Origin: Candidatus Atribacteria bacterium
GTDB taxonomy: Bacteria; Atribacterota; Phoenicimicrobiia; Phoenicimicrobiales; Phoenicimicrobiaceae
Assembly (NCBI GenBank): GCA_003513845.1
Contig: DOTB01000082.1
Coordinates: 1-16,828, forward strand
Direction of reading: 5' to 3'
Length of the DNA stretch: 16,828 nucleotides
The position numbers were made by a program, and so were the translations under genes. Within the stretch, counting starts at the first letter, position 1; the number at the start of each line of letters is the position of its first letter. This document shows, in pieces, positions 1 through 6,395 of this stretch. The notes under the pieces are model-generated. The model was given only the letters and a program-made list of their open reading frames with translations, was not told the origin of the DNA and did not search any database.

Positions 1-233
1 TTAATAAATTTATATCACCCATTTTTGCGAATACAGTTTTGTATTTATAATAACAAAAAACAATCCATTAAGCAAAGATATTTTCTAAATTTTTGAGTAA
101 AAAAATCAAACTGTCCCCAGTGGTCAAAAATCGTATATCCATTAAACCGGCATTCGCGAAAACGGGTAAGGAACACTGAATAATTTTATAATACATTGGT
201 TTTAAAATGATATAAAGCGATTTTTCTAAAAAC
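1..233. other. Gene-free leader upstream of rpmH
   Basis: I see no convincing coding region or RNA gene here, and dnaA, which often neighbours rpmH, is not in the window. Two stretches look like decayed pieces of the origin-proximal repeat described below. Around 16-55 a CACCCATTTTTGCGAATAC stretch resembles the ACCCGTTTTCACGGG part of the copy at 2193. On the minus strand around 140-168, TTACCCGTTTTC followed one base later by CG matches the same motif. Both matches are short, so they may be coincidence. Confidence 0.4.
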
Positions 234-263
234 TTGACATTTAGAGGGGATTAAAGATATAAT
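234..263 (+). promoter_or_regulatory. Sigma-70 type promoter for the rpmH operon
   Basis: A perfect -35 hexamer TTGACA (234-239) and a perfect -10 hexamer TATAAT (258-263) are separated by 18 bases. Transcription would start near 270, giving a leader of about 50 nt before the rpmH start codon. A strong constitutive promoter is expected for a ribosomal protein gene. It probably drives rpmH and rnpA, and perhaps yidD and yidC. Confidence 0.8.
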
Positions 264-320
264 TTTTTTACTAATTTTTAAATTGAATACTTTTAAAATA
301 AAAAGGAGAAGGTTAATTAA

Positions 321-461
321 ATGAAGCGAACATACCAACCAAATACCAGAAAAAAATTAAAAGTCCATGGATTCCGCCAAAGAATGAGCACCAAAGCGGG
401 TCGGCTCGTTATAAAAAGAAGACGCCTAAAAGGACGTAAAAGACTTACCGTGTCGGGCTAA
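321..461 (+). CDS. rpmH: 50S ribosomal protein L34
   Basis: A 46-residue, extremely basic protein of the normal L34 length. It begins [20 protein letters not shown] and continues with the family's RMSTKAGR segment and an Arg/Lys-rich tail. L34 is a late-assembling component of the large ribosomal subunit that binds 23S rRNA. The ATG is preceded by AAAAGGAGAAGG at good spacing, and a consensus promoter lies about 60 bp upstream. rnpA follows after 36 bp, the near-universal rpmH-rnpA pair. Identification is secure from sequence, length and context. Confidence 0.97.
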   Translation: MKRTYQPNTRKKLKVHGFRQRMSTKAGRLVIKRRRLKGRKRLTVSG

Positions 462-497
462 GGAGAAAAATATATTTATAAAGATATTAGAGGGACC

Positions 498-830
498 TTG
501 ATAAAAAGAAAAATAACCAAAAATGATGAATTTAAAAAAGTTTTTTTAGAAGGGAAAAGGATTGAAAGTAATAATTTGACATTATTTTTTTTAAGGAATA
601 GGTATAAATTTAATAGATTGGGAGTTATTGTAAAAAAAGAAATAGGCAAGGCTGTGACTAGAAACAAAACAAAAAGAAAGATAAGAGAAGCCTATAGGCG
701 TATAAACGAGAAATTATTTCAAGGATATGATATAATTATAATTGCTAATAAAAGCATCATTGAATTAGACTTTTTTGAGATTTATAATGAGTTAGAGAGT
801 CTTTTTACAAAAAAGAGGCTTTTAGCATAG
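498..830 (+). CDS. rnpA: Ribonuclease P protein component
   Basis: This 110-residue basic protein is the protein subunit of RNase P, which binds the catalytic RNA and helps it remove 5' leaders from precursor tRNAs. The signature RNR region is clear: residues 50-68 read GKAVTRNKTKRKIREAYRR, with the family's conserved R55, N56, K59, R60, R63 and E64. The N-terminal DEFKKVFLEGKR segment is also typical. The start is TTG, chosen because family homology begins there and AGAGGGA lies just upstream; no in-frame ATG is better placed. Length matches the family (about 105-125 residues). It is the second gene of the rpmH operon, and the RNase P RNA is not in this window. Confidence 0.96.
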   Translation: MIKRKITKNDEFKKVFLEGKRIESNNLTLFFLRNRYKFNRLGVIVKKEIGKAVTRNKTKRKIREAYRRINEKLFQGYDIIIIANKSIIELDFFEIYNELESLFTKKRLLA

Positions 831-861
831 GGAAATAAATTTTTTGGATGACGGGATTTTG

Positions 862-899
862 ATAAGGTTAAATAAAAGGCTGTAAACTTAGAACCTTAT
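862..899. repeat. Inverted repeat in the rnpA-yidD gap
   Basis: ATAAGGTT (862-869) and AACCTTAT (892-899) form an exact 8-base inverted repeat with a 22-nt loop in the 133-bp space between rnpA and yidD. It has no U-tract and is not a convincing terminator. It may be an RNA hairpin or a chance match in AT-rich DNA. Confidence 0.3.
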
Positions 900-963
900 A
901 TTTGAACGATAAATAAAATAAAGAAGATACACAAAAGCGTATTAAGAGTGCATTGAAAATTTT

Positions 964-1173
964 ATGAATAAAATAATAATTTTTTTAATAATTTTATATC
1001 AAAAGTACATATCCCCCTTAAAACCACCTACTTGTCGCTTTTATCCCAGCTGTTCTGAATACGCAATCCAGGCTTTTAAGGAATATAGTCTTTTAAAAGG
1101 TCTAAAACTTTCTATTATGAGGATATTACGTTGTCACCCCTTTAATCCGGGAGGATATGATCCTCTTCCTTGA
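964..1173 (+). CDS. yidD: Membrane protein insertion efficiency factor YidD
   Basis: A 69-residue protein with the complete YidD (DUF37) signature. An N-terminal amphipathic or hydrophobic helix (residues 2-15) leads to [20 protein letters not shown], then [11 protein letters not shown] and a C-terminal [14 protein letters not shown]. Three conserved cysteines are at positions 24, 30 and 57. YidD is a small membrane-associated factor thought to help YidC-dependent insertion, and it is almost always encoded next to rnpA and yidC as here. The ATG is the only sensible start, but the Shine-Dalgarno is weak (only GTGC and GAAA upstream). Expression may depend on read-through from rnpA after a 133-bp gap. 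Confidence 0.94.
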   Translation: MNKIIIFLIILYQKYISPLKPPTCRFYPSCSEYAIQAFKEYSLLKGLKLSIMRILRCHPFNPGGYDPLP

Positions 1174-1259
1174 CTTTTAAGAGAGACCCATATTCATATA
1201 AATAACAATAAAATATAATAAATAACAAAATATAAAAATAAATAGCAAAGGAGAAAATT

Positions 1260-2147
1260 TTGGGAAACTTATGGAGTTCTTTAGGCGATATTTTCGCTAA
1301 CATAATAGTGTTTTTTTATAGTTTTACCCACAATTACGGTATCGCTATTATTTTGATGACCATTCTTATTAGGGTAATCTTGTACCCTCTAATGCAAAAA
1401 CAGATGGTTTCTATGCGGGAAATGCAGAAGATACAACCCTTAATGAAAGAGGTACAAGAAAAATACAAGAATGATAAGGAAAGATTAAATAGAGAGTTAA
1501 TGGCTTTATATAAGGAACATAAAGTCAATCCTATGAGTGGCTGCTTGCCATTATTAATTCAAATGCCCATTTTGATTTTACTATTCCAGGTTTTAAGACA
1601 ATTTAATGAGAAGATATATTCTGTTTATAACGGAAATCCGGGATTTTTATGGTTGAAAGATCTATCTTTACCAGACCAATTACTTAAGTTACCCGGAAAT
1701 GGAATTTTTGGAATACAATATTTGGGTATAATGCCCTTTTTGATTGCTGGTTCAATGTATTATCAACAAAAGATGACCGCTGCTCCAGATTCAACCGGCA
1801 AAGCAGGGGGGTCTGCTGAACAAACCCAGAAGATGATGACTGTTATGATGCCTTTGTTGATTGGATTTATGAGTTTTAGTCTTCCCTCAGGCCTAACTTT
1901 ATATTGGTTAATTTCTACTTTATTAGGAATTGGGCAACAGTATCTAATAAATAAGAAAATTCCTGCAGCTGCAGAAGTAAAAAGTGAAGTTCCAAGGAAA
2001 AGAGAAAAGGTAGTTCCTGAAAAGACAAAGAGCCCCACTCTTAGTCAAGAAGAGCCTTGGATTCCGGGATATGGGAAAGCAATAGAAAATAACCCTATTA
2101 AAGGAAAGAGAAAGAGTAAAAAATATAAAAAAGGCAAAAGAAACTAA
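1260..2147 (+). CDS. yidC: Membrane protein insertase YidC/Oxa1 family
   Basis: A 295-residue YidC/Oxa1/Alb3 insertase that places proteins into the cytoplasmic membrane alone or with SecYEG. The conserved core is complete: a first helix around 13-40 ending IRVILYPL with the groove arginine R38, a cytoplasmic coiled-coil hairpin (about 45-90), NPMSGCLPLLIQMPI at 90-104, and further helices around 100-115, 152-170, 196-212 and 214-230. The C-terminal tail (about 232-295) is strongly basic and ends in a Lys/Arg run, as in ribosome-binding YidC tails. It has no N-terminal signal or lipoprotein segment and no large periplasmic P1 domain, so it is a minimal core form. The TTG start is supported by AAAGGAGA about 6 nt upstream. 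Confidence 0.95.
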   Translation: MGNLWSSLGDIFANIIVFFYSFTHNYGIAIILMTILIRVILYPLMQKQMVSMREMQKIQPLMKEVQEKYKNDKERLNRELMALYKEHKVNPMSGCLPLLIQMPILILLFQVLRQFNEKIYSVYNGNPGFLWLKDLSLPDQLLKLPGNGIFGIQYLGIMPFLIAGSMYYQQKMTAAPDSTGKAGGSAEQTQKMMTVMMPLLIGFMSFSLPSGLTLYWLISTLLGIGQQYLINKKIPAAAEVKSEVPRKREKVVPEKTKSPTLSQEEPWIPGYGKAIENNPIKGKRKSKKYKKGKRN

Positions 2148-2192
2148 TTTGACCATATATAAATGTACTACAACATACGATAAACTAAAGAC

Positions 2193-2390
2193 TATTTTAA
2201 AGCATCGGAATTTCAAAAAACCAGATGCTCTAAAATAAATTATATTACCCGTTTTCACGGGCACAAATTTGAATAAGGAATGGATTCTAACAAGTTTGTC
2301 ATGGGCAGTAATGGTATCGCAAAAACGAAAAGAAATAACAAAAAGCGTAGAGAGGATTCAGGGGAGTAAACTCCCCTGAAAATCTTGAAG
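2193..2390 (+). repeat. Interspersed hairpin repeat, copy A
   Basis: This fills most of the yidC-jag gap. It begins with a 14-bp stem carrying one mismatch (2193-2206 with 2224-2237). A second small stem follows, CCCGT/ACGGG (2248-2252 with 2257-2261). It ends with a perfect 11-bp stem, TTCAGGGGAGT with ACTCCCCTGAA (2357-2380, AA centre), followed by AATCTTGAAG. The 47 bases at 2247-2293 match 6236-6282 of copy C at 41 of 47 positions. The 20-mer AAGCATCGGAATTTCAAAAA is identical to copy C. The part just before the last hairpin is closest to copy D. The function is not known to me, and no U-tract follows the last stem, so it is not a standard terminator. Confidence 0.75.
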
Positions 2391-2430
2391 AATATATATT
2401 TAGAAATGGATAAAAAAAGAGGAAACACTT

Positions 2431-2961
2431 TTGGGAAAAAGCAAAAAAGATATTTCTGATTTCAATCTTGCAGAAAGAGCCCAAGAAATTTTAGAAAAGT
2501 TAATCAAATTTATTGTTGATGACGGAGAGATAAAGCTAATTAACGAGGGCGAGGAACAAATTAGCAAAATCATACTGGGGATAAGAACATCTAATCCTGG
2601 AATATTAATTGGGAGACATGGGCATACACTTGATGCCATCCAGTATATCGTAAACATTATTGCTAATAAAGGAATTGAAATATCGAAACGAAAGAAAATT
2701 ATAGTAGATATTGAAGATTATAAGGAAAAAAGAAAAGATGCTATATCTAAATACGCCTATGAAAAGGCTGATATAGCAAAAAGAACTGGAAAGAAGATCG
2801 CCCTTTGTTTTATGAATGCGGTAGAAAGAAAGATAGTTCATCTTGCTTTACAAGAAGATCCCTTGATAACAACATATAGTGAAGGGGCAGAGCCTTATAG
2901 AAAAGTTATTATAGCGCCAAAAGGAAAAGAAGATAAAAATAATGATGTTGAGATGTTGTAA
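2431..2961 (+). CDS. jag: Jag/KhpB family RNA-binding protein (KH and R3H domains)
   Basis: A 176-residue RNA-binding protein encoded directly after yidC, the usual position of jag (khpB/eloR). A KH domain covers roughly residues 35-90 with the loop GRHG inside ILIGRHGHTLDAIQYIV. An R3H domain covers about 110-165, including MNAVERKIVHLALQEDP and TYSEGAEPYRKVIIAPKG. In Gram-positive relatives this protein binds RNA with KhpA and affects cell elongation and envelope growth. The separate N-terminal Jag_N domain found in longer homologues is absent: only about 30 residues precede the KH domain. The start is TTG, supported by AGAGGAAA upstream. An ATG at 2406 is in another frame and closes quickly. 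Repeat copy A ends 40 bp upstream. Confidence 0.92.
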   Translation: MGKSKKDISDFNLAERAQEILEKLIKFIVDDGEIKLINEGEEQISKIILGIRTSNPGILIGRHGHTLDAIQYIVNIIANKGIEISKRKKIIVDIEDYKEKRKDAISKYAYEKADIAKRTGKKIALCFMNAVERKIVHLALQEDPLITTYSEGAEPYRKVIIAPKGKEDKNNDVEML

Positions 2962-3025
2962 AAAGTTATAGTAAGGGGACAACAAAAAATTTCTATTACT
3001 ATTAGAAGCATAAGAAGTTATGATA

Positions 3026-3034
3026 TTATCCACA
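3026..3034 (+). promoter_or_regulatory. DnaA box (TTATCCACA)
   Basis: An exact match to the consensus 9-mer TTATCCACA, alone in the jag-mnmE gap and in opposite orientation to the boxes at 4680-4699 and 5091-5110. A single perfect box near the origin may be an outlying DnaA site; one 9-mer by itself is weak evidence. Confidence 0.5.
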
Positions 3035-3128
3035 GGGTAAATATTCATCTTTTTATGCTTTTTATTTTATTTAGCGTATTAGCAGGCAGCGTGGAGATAT
3101 ATTATTATAGTGATGAGAAAATTAACTT

Positions 3129-3163
3129 CCCCATTTTCACGAGGGCAAGATTCACTAAAGAAT
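3129..3163 (+). repeat. Fragment of the interspersed repeat upstream of mnmE
   Basis: CCCCATTTTCACGAGGGCAAG followed by TTCACTAAAGAAT resembles the middle block of copy A (CCCGTTTTCACGGGCACAA, then AATAAGGAAT). It can fold CCC/GGG around the same TTTTCAC loop. The outer hairpins of the full element are not visible here, so I read it as a decayed or partial copy. Confidence 0.4.
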
Positions 3164-3191
3164 ATTAAATGACTTGATAAGGAGAATATTT

Positions 3192-4604
3192 ATGAAATTC
3201 TGGGAAAATGACACTATTGCTGCCATTTCTACTCCAATTGGAGAGAGCGGGATAGGTATTGTGAGATTAAGTGGGTCAAAAGCAATAGGAATAGCGCAAA
3301 AGATATTTAGAGATAAAAGATTAAAAAAAATGAACCTTGAAGAATTTCCTACTCACACTGCTCGTTATGGTCTGATAGTAGACCCAAACAATGAAGAGAT
3401 AATTGATGAGACTATTTTAATTTTAATGAAGAAGCCAAAGACCTATACCAGGGAAGACATTGTAGAATTTAATTGTCATGGAGGTATTCTCCTACTAAGA
3501 AAGGTTTTGGATACATTGATTAATTGTGGAGCAAGGATAGCCGAACCTGGAGAATTCACTAAAAGAGCTTTCTTAAATGGGAGAATAGATCTGAGTCAGG
3601 CTGAGGCAGTAATTGATCTTATTCAAGCCAAGACCGAGAGAAGCCTAAAATCATCATTGGCTCAATTAGAGGGTAATTTAAAGATAAAAGTTAACAATTT
3701 GAGAGATAAGTTGGTGGAAATTTTAGCAGAAATTGAAGCACCTATGGATTTTCCCGATCAGGATATTAAAGAATTAAATATAATAGAAATACAAAGAAGG
3801 GTAAAAAAGATTCTAAAGGAAGTCACTATGCTCTTAAATACTTTAGATTATGGAAAGATATTAAGAGAAGGAATAAATACAGTAATAATAGGTAAGGCCA
3901 ATGTGGGAAAATCCAGTCTTTTTAATACTTTATTAAAAGAAAGTCGCGCCATAGTTACCCCCCTTCCTGGCACAACAAGAGACACCATTGAAGAACTAAT
4001 CAATATTAAAGGAATAGCTTTTAGAATTATAGATACTGCAGGCCTCAAAAATCCAGAAAATGTTATAGAAGAGATTAGCCTAAAAAGAATGAGAAAATTT
4101 TTAGATAAAGCAGACCTAATTTTAGCTATGTTTGATGTAAATACACCACTTTCTGAAGAAGATATGGAAATTATTCAGGAAATAAATAAATCTAGGGAAA
4201 GAAACAAAAAGATTATAATAATTGAAAACAAAATAGACCTTAAAGAAAGGATAGAAAGGCAGAAGTTATTTGAGTTGTTAAATATTAAAGAGAGCGTAAA
4301 AATATCTTTAAAAAACCATGTTGGAGTAGAGCAATTAGAAGAAGAATTAGTCAATACAGTCTTTAAGGGAACAATAATACCCAATAATGGAGTAATTATA
4401 AATAACATAAGACAAGCTGATGCCTTAAAAAGGACAAAAAAGGGTTTGGAATACGTACTAGATGGAATAAAAAAGAAAATACCCTACGATCTTTTAACAA
4501 TTGACTTAAAAGATTCTTTAGATTCACTGGGAGAGATAATCGGGGAGTCAGTAAATGAGGAGATAATAGACAATATATTTTCACGTTTTTGCATTGGCAA
4601 ATGA
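3192..4604 (+). CDS. mnmE: tRNA uridine-5-carboxymethylaminomethyl modification GTPase MnmE
   Basis: A 470-residue GTPase that works with MnmG to install the (carboxymethyl)aminomethyl group on U34 of certain tRNAs. The N-terminal folate-binding domain starts NDTIAAISTPIGESGIGIVRLSG. A helical domain contains PGEFTKRAFLNGRIDLSQAEAV (from about 119). The inserted G domain has G1 GKANVGKSS (234-242), G2 TTRDT (261-265), G3 DTAG (281-284) and an NKID-type G4. The chain ends in the catalytic C-terminal motif FCIGK (466-470). I chose ATG 3192 over TTG 3174 because AAGGAGAA lies about 6 nt upstream and homology begins at once. Its partner mnmG, usually next, is absent from this locus. Confidence 0.97.
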   Translation: MKFWENDTIAAISTPIGESGIGIVRLSGSKAIGIAQKIFRDKRLKKMNLEEFPTHTARYGLIVDPNNEEIIDETILILMKKPKTYTREDIVEFNCHGGILLLRKVLDTLINCGARIAEPGEFTKRAFLNGRIDLSQAEAVIDLIQAKTERSLKSSLAQLEGNLKIKVNNLRDKLVEILAEIEAPMDFPDQDIKELNIIEIQRRVKKILKEVTMLLNTLDYGKILREGINTVIIGKANVGKSSLFNTLLKESRAIVTPLPGTTRDTIEELINIKGIAFRIIDTAGLKNPENVIEEISLKRMRKFLDKADLILAMFDVNTPLSEEDMEIIQEINKSRERNKKIIIIENKIDLKERIERQKLFELLNIKESVKISLKNHVGVEQLEEELVNTVFKGTIIPNNGVIINNIRQADALKRTKKGLEYVLDGIKKKIPYDLLTIDLKDSLDSLGEIIGESVNEEIIDNIFSRFCIGK

Positions 4605-4619
4605 GGTATATTTAATAAA

Positions 4620-4635
4620 TGTTCCACGTGGAACA
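4620..4635. promoter_or_regulatory. parS: parS centromere site 1
   Basis: TGTTCCACGTGGAACA is a perfect 16-bp palindrome of the ParB-family parS type (consensus TGTTNCACGTGNAACA). It lies 15 bp after the mnmE stop codon. An identical site is at 6138, and the cognate parA-parB genes follow at 6396. ParB would nucleate here and spread. Confidence 0.93.
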
Positions 4636-4679
4636 TTTCTAAAATAGATTTTTATAAAATATATTAGAAAAAAATAAAT

Positions 4680-4699
4680 TGTGGATAAATTGTGGATAA
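4680..4699 (-). promoter_or_regulatory. Tandem pair of DnaA boxes
   Basis: TGTGGATAA occurs at 4680-4688 and again at 4691-4699, inside a directly repeated TGTGGATAAAT 11-mer. Each is the exact complement of the DnaA box TTATCCACA. The boxes are head-to-tail, one helical turn (11 bp) apart, beside an AT-rich stretch at 4636-4679. Confidence 0.75.
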
Positions 4700-4732
4700 A
4701 TTATAATAATTAGGAACAAAAGTCCCTTTCCT

Positions 4733-4905
4733 ATTTTGGAGAATCGGAATTTTTGAAATTCCGATTCTCCAAAATGAATAGTTTTTTGAAAAACAATAGT
4801 TTCTAACAAGGTTGTCAGAGAAAGTTTTATGTGTAAAACCGAAATGGAGTAAAAAAGAGATAGAGGGGGTTCAGGAGGGGTTCACTCCCCCTGATAATCT
4901 TGTTA
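4733..4905 (+). repeat. Interspersed hairpin repeat, copy B
   Basis: Opens with a perfect 20-bp stem (4733-4752 with 4756-4775) around a 3-nt loop, carrying the GGAATTT core also seen in copies A and C. It continues through TCTAACAAGGTTGTCAG and a GTTTTA/TAAAAC stem with TGTG loop (4825-4840). The 18-mer GAAATGGAGTAAAAAAGA (4841-4858) is identical to one in copy C. It ends with TCAGGAGGGG/CTCCCCCTGA (4871-4894, one mismatch) and AATCTTG. It lies inside the putative origin, between the two DnaA-box pairs. Confidence 0.75.
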
Positions 4906-5090
4906 AATACTATCTATCCAAAAAAAGAAAGCAGAGAGTGTAAAAAATTACTTATGTAAAGCAATCAATTTTTTTAAATAAACAGTTTAAACATTTTAAC
5001 CTTAAGGCGAATTTAGAAAAAAATATTATAATTGCTTGATGAGAAAAATTATAGTAGTCTTATATGATAATTTTAATATTGCCAGGTTAT

Positions 5091-5110
5091 TGTGGATATA
5101 TTGTGGATAA
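5091..5110 (-). promoter_or_regulatory. Second pair of DnaA boxes
   Basis: TGTGGATAT (5091-5099, one base off consensus) and TGTGGATAA (5102-5110, exact) have the same orientation and 11-bp register as the pair at 4680. A rsmG reading frame could formally be opened at the GTG inside the first box, but the likelier start is 5146, which leaves the boxes in non-coding DNA. Confidence 0.65.
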
Positions 5111-5145
5111 ACTTAGATTATCAGCTGTTGGTGAGGAGAACTATT

Positions 5146-5883
5146 TTGTTAAAAGAAGATGAAAGAATATTGGTTCAGGGAGCTCATGAAATAGGCATAG
5201 AACTTAAAGAGAGTCACATTGAAAAATTTTCCTACTATTTAGATTTATTATTTGAGTGGAATCAAAAAATAAATTTAACTTCCTTAAAAACCTCTCGGGA
5301 AATTGTTATTAAACATTTTTTAGACTCATTTACTTGTATCAAGGCTGTTGAATTATATCTTAATATAGAAAAAATTAATATTGTAGATGTCGGAACTGGT
5401 GCCGGTTTCCCAGGTATTCCCCTTAAAATAATATGTCCTTCAGTTGTATTATCCTTGATAGAAGCAACAAAAAAGAAAATCATATTTTTAGAAAAACTGA
5501 TAAAGGGTATGAGTTTGAAAGATGTTCAAATACTTGAGGGAAGAGTTGAAACATTTGGAAGAGGTCAAGAACATCGGGAGAAATATAATATAGCCATATC
5601 CCGCGCTGTAGCACCTTTAAATATTCTAAGCGAATACTGTCTTCCTTTAGTAAAGACTAGTGGTCTATTTATAGCCCAAAAAGGAAGGTCGTATAGGGGA
5701 GAAATAGAAAGCGGAAGTAAAGCGATTCAACTATTGGGAGGAGAGATAACCAAAATTGAGAAAGTTAAAATCCCATTTTTAAATCAAGAAAGATATATCT
5801 TGGTAATTAAAAAAGTTAAAGACACTCCATTAAAGTATCCTCGAAGAGAAGGCGTCCCGCAAAAAAGGCCTTTGTATTTTTGA
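5146..5883 (+). CDS. rsmG: 16S rRNA (guanine-527-N7)-methyltransferase RsmG
   Basis: A 245-residue SAM-dependent methyltransferase (formerly GidB) that makes m7G527 in the 530 loop of 16S rRNA. Visible motifs are FEWNQKINLTS (36-46), the SAM-binding glycine loop DVGTGAGFPGIPLK (81-94), acidic E107 after strand 2, SRAVAPL (152-158), and the typical YPRREGVPQKRPL C-terminus. The frame is open from GTG 5092, but I place the start at TTG 5146. GAGGAG at 5133-5138 lies 7 nt before it, and the protein then begins at family-like residues (LKEDERILVQGAHEIGIEL). rsmG normally follows mnmG; here the origin-like gap replaces it. A 512-bp gap separates it from parA. Confidence 0.94.
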   Translation: MLKEDERILVQGAHEIGIELKESHIEKFSYYLDLLFEWNQKINLTSLKTSREIVIKHFLDSFTCIKAVELYLNIEKINIVDVGTGAGFPGIPLKIICPSVVLSLIEATKKKIIFLEKLIKGMSLKDVQILEGRVETFGRGQEHREKYNIAISRAVAPLNILSEYCLPLVKTSGLFIAQKGRSYRGEIESGSKAIQLLGGEITKIEKVKIPFLNQERYILVIKKVKDTPLKYPRREGVPQKRPLYF

Positions 5884-6034
5884 AATATTTTTGGTAAAAT
5901 AAATAAAATTCATTAGTGAATAGTTGTTAGATTTCAGTAAGACAATAGCTTCGTCCGTTTATAGTGTTATGGAGCAGGCTTTAATATAGGGAATGTGGTG
6001 GAGATTTTATTTAATAACTAAAGATTAGTTTTAT
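5884..6034. other. Gene-free spacer after rsmG
   Basis: I see no coding region here. The 15-mer GTGAATAGTTGTTAG (5916-5930) recurs with one mismatch at 12936-12950, also directly after a + strand gene, suggesting a small dispersed repeat. There is no clear terminator. The rest of the gap to parA is occupied by repeat copy D, a parS site and repeat copy C. Confidence 0.35.
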
Positions 6035-6133
6035 GTTTTAACCAGATTGCCAAAAACGGTGTTGTATAAAAACGTAAAGGAACAACAAAAGATATTAGAG
6101 ATTTCAGGGGAGTTTACTCCCCTGACAATTTTG
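6035..6133 (+). repeat. Interspersed hairpin repeat, copy D (shorter subtype)
   Basis: Contains TTTTAACCAGATTGCC, then AAAAACGTAAAGGAACAACAAAAG and AGAGATTTCAGGGGAGT. Here it aligns with the 3' half of copy A (AAAAACGAAAAGAAATAACAAAAA and AGAGAGGATTCAGGGGAGT). It ends in a perfect 10-bp stem TCAGGGGAGT/ACTCCCCTGA (6104-6125) with a TT centre where copy A has AA, followed by AATTTTG. I could not find a 5' hairpin like those in copies A, B and C. Confidence 0.65.
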
Positions 6134-6137
6134 TAAA

Positions 6138-6153
6138 TGTTCCACGTGGAACA
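6138..6153. promoter_or_regulatory. parS: parS centromere site 2
   Basis: A second exact TGTTCCACGTGGAACA palindrome, identical in all 16 bases to the site at 4620. It sits 4 bp after repeat copy D and about 240 bp before parA. The two sites bracket rsmG about 1.5 kb apart, and this one could also serve in ParB-linked control of parA-parB. Confidence 0.93.
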
Positions 6154-6188
6154 CATTTATTATAAACAAATGTTCAATAATTATATCT

Positions 6189-6374
6189 AAGCATCGGAAT
6201 TTCAAAAATTACGATGTTATTAAACGAATACTTTTAACCGTTTTAACGAGTACAAGTTTGAATAAGCAATGGATTCTAACAATATTATCAGGGAAAGTTT
6301 TATATAAAACTGAAATGGAGTAAAAAAGATAAAGGGGTTTTCAGGGGGGTGAACTCTCCTGACAATCTTGAAGT
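6189..6374 (+). repeat. Interspersed hairpin repeat, copy C
   Basis: A full-length copy directly in front of parA. The 5' stem pairs 6192-6202 with 6206-6216 (one G-A mismatch). The middle block 6236-6282 matches copy A at 41 of 47 positions. A perfect AGTTTTAT/ATAAAACT palindrome (6296-6311) precedes GAAATGGAGTAAAAAAGA, which is identical to copy B. The last stem TCAGGGGGGT/ACTCTCCTGA (6341-6362) keeps pairing by two G-T wobbles and is followed by AATCTTGAAG, as in copy A. It ends about 22 bp before the parA start and so probably lies in its leader RNA. Confidence 0.75.
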
Positions 6375-6395
6375 AGTTATTTTAGGAGAAATTTT

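Larger units (their letters stand above)
4605..5145. other. Putative chromosomal replication origin (oriC) region
   Basis: A 541-bp gene-free interval between mnmE and rsmG. From left to right it holds a parS site (4620-4635), an AT-rich tract (4636-4679), two DnaA boxes (4680-4699), a 20-bp perfect hairpin that opens repeat copy B (4733-4905), and another pair of DnaA boxes (5091-5110). Origins commonly lie beside this conserved gene block, and clusters of DnaA boxes next to AT-rich DNA are the usual hallmark. dnaA and dnaN are not in view, so the assignment rests on the boxes and the parA/parB/parS context. The exact unwinding site cannot be placed by eye. Confidence 0.6.

Noticed and set aside
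2357..2380. TCAGGGGAGT hairpins as rho-independent terminators
   Set aside because: No U-tract follows any of the four copies on either strand.
5092..5145. Extension of rsmG back to GTG 5092
   Set aside because: The added residues do not resemble RsmG, the codons coincide with DnaA boxes, and GAGGAG supports TTG 5146.
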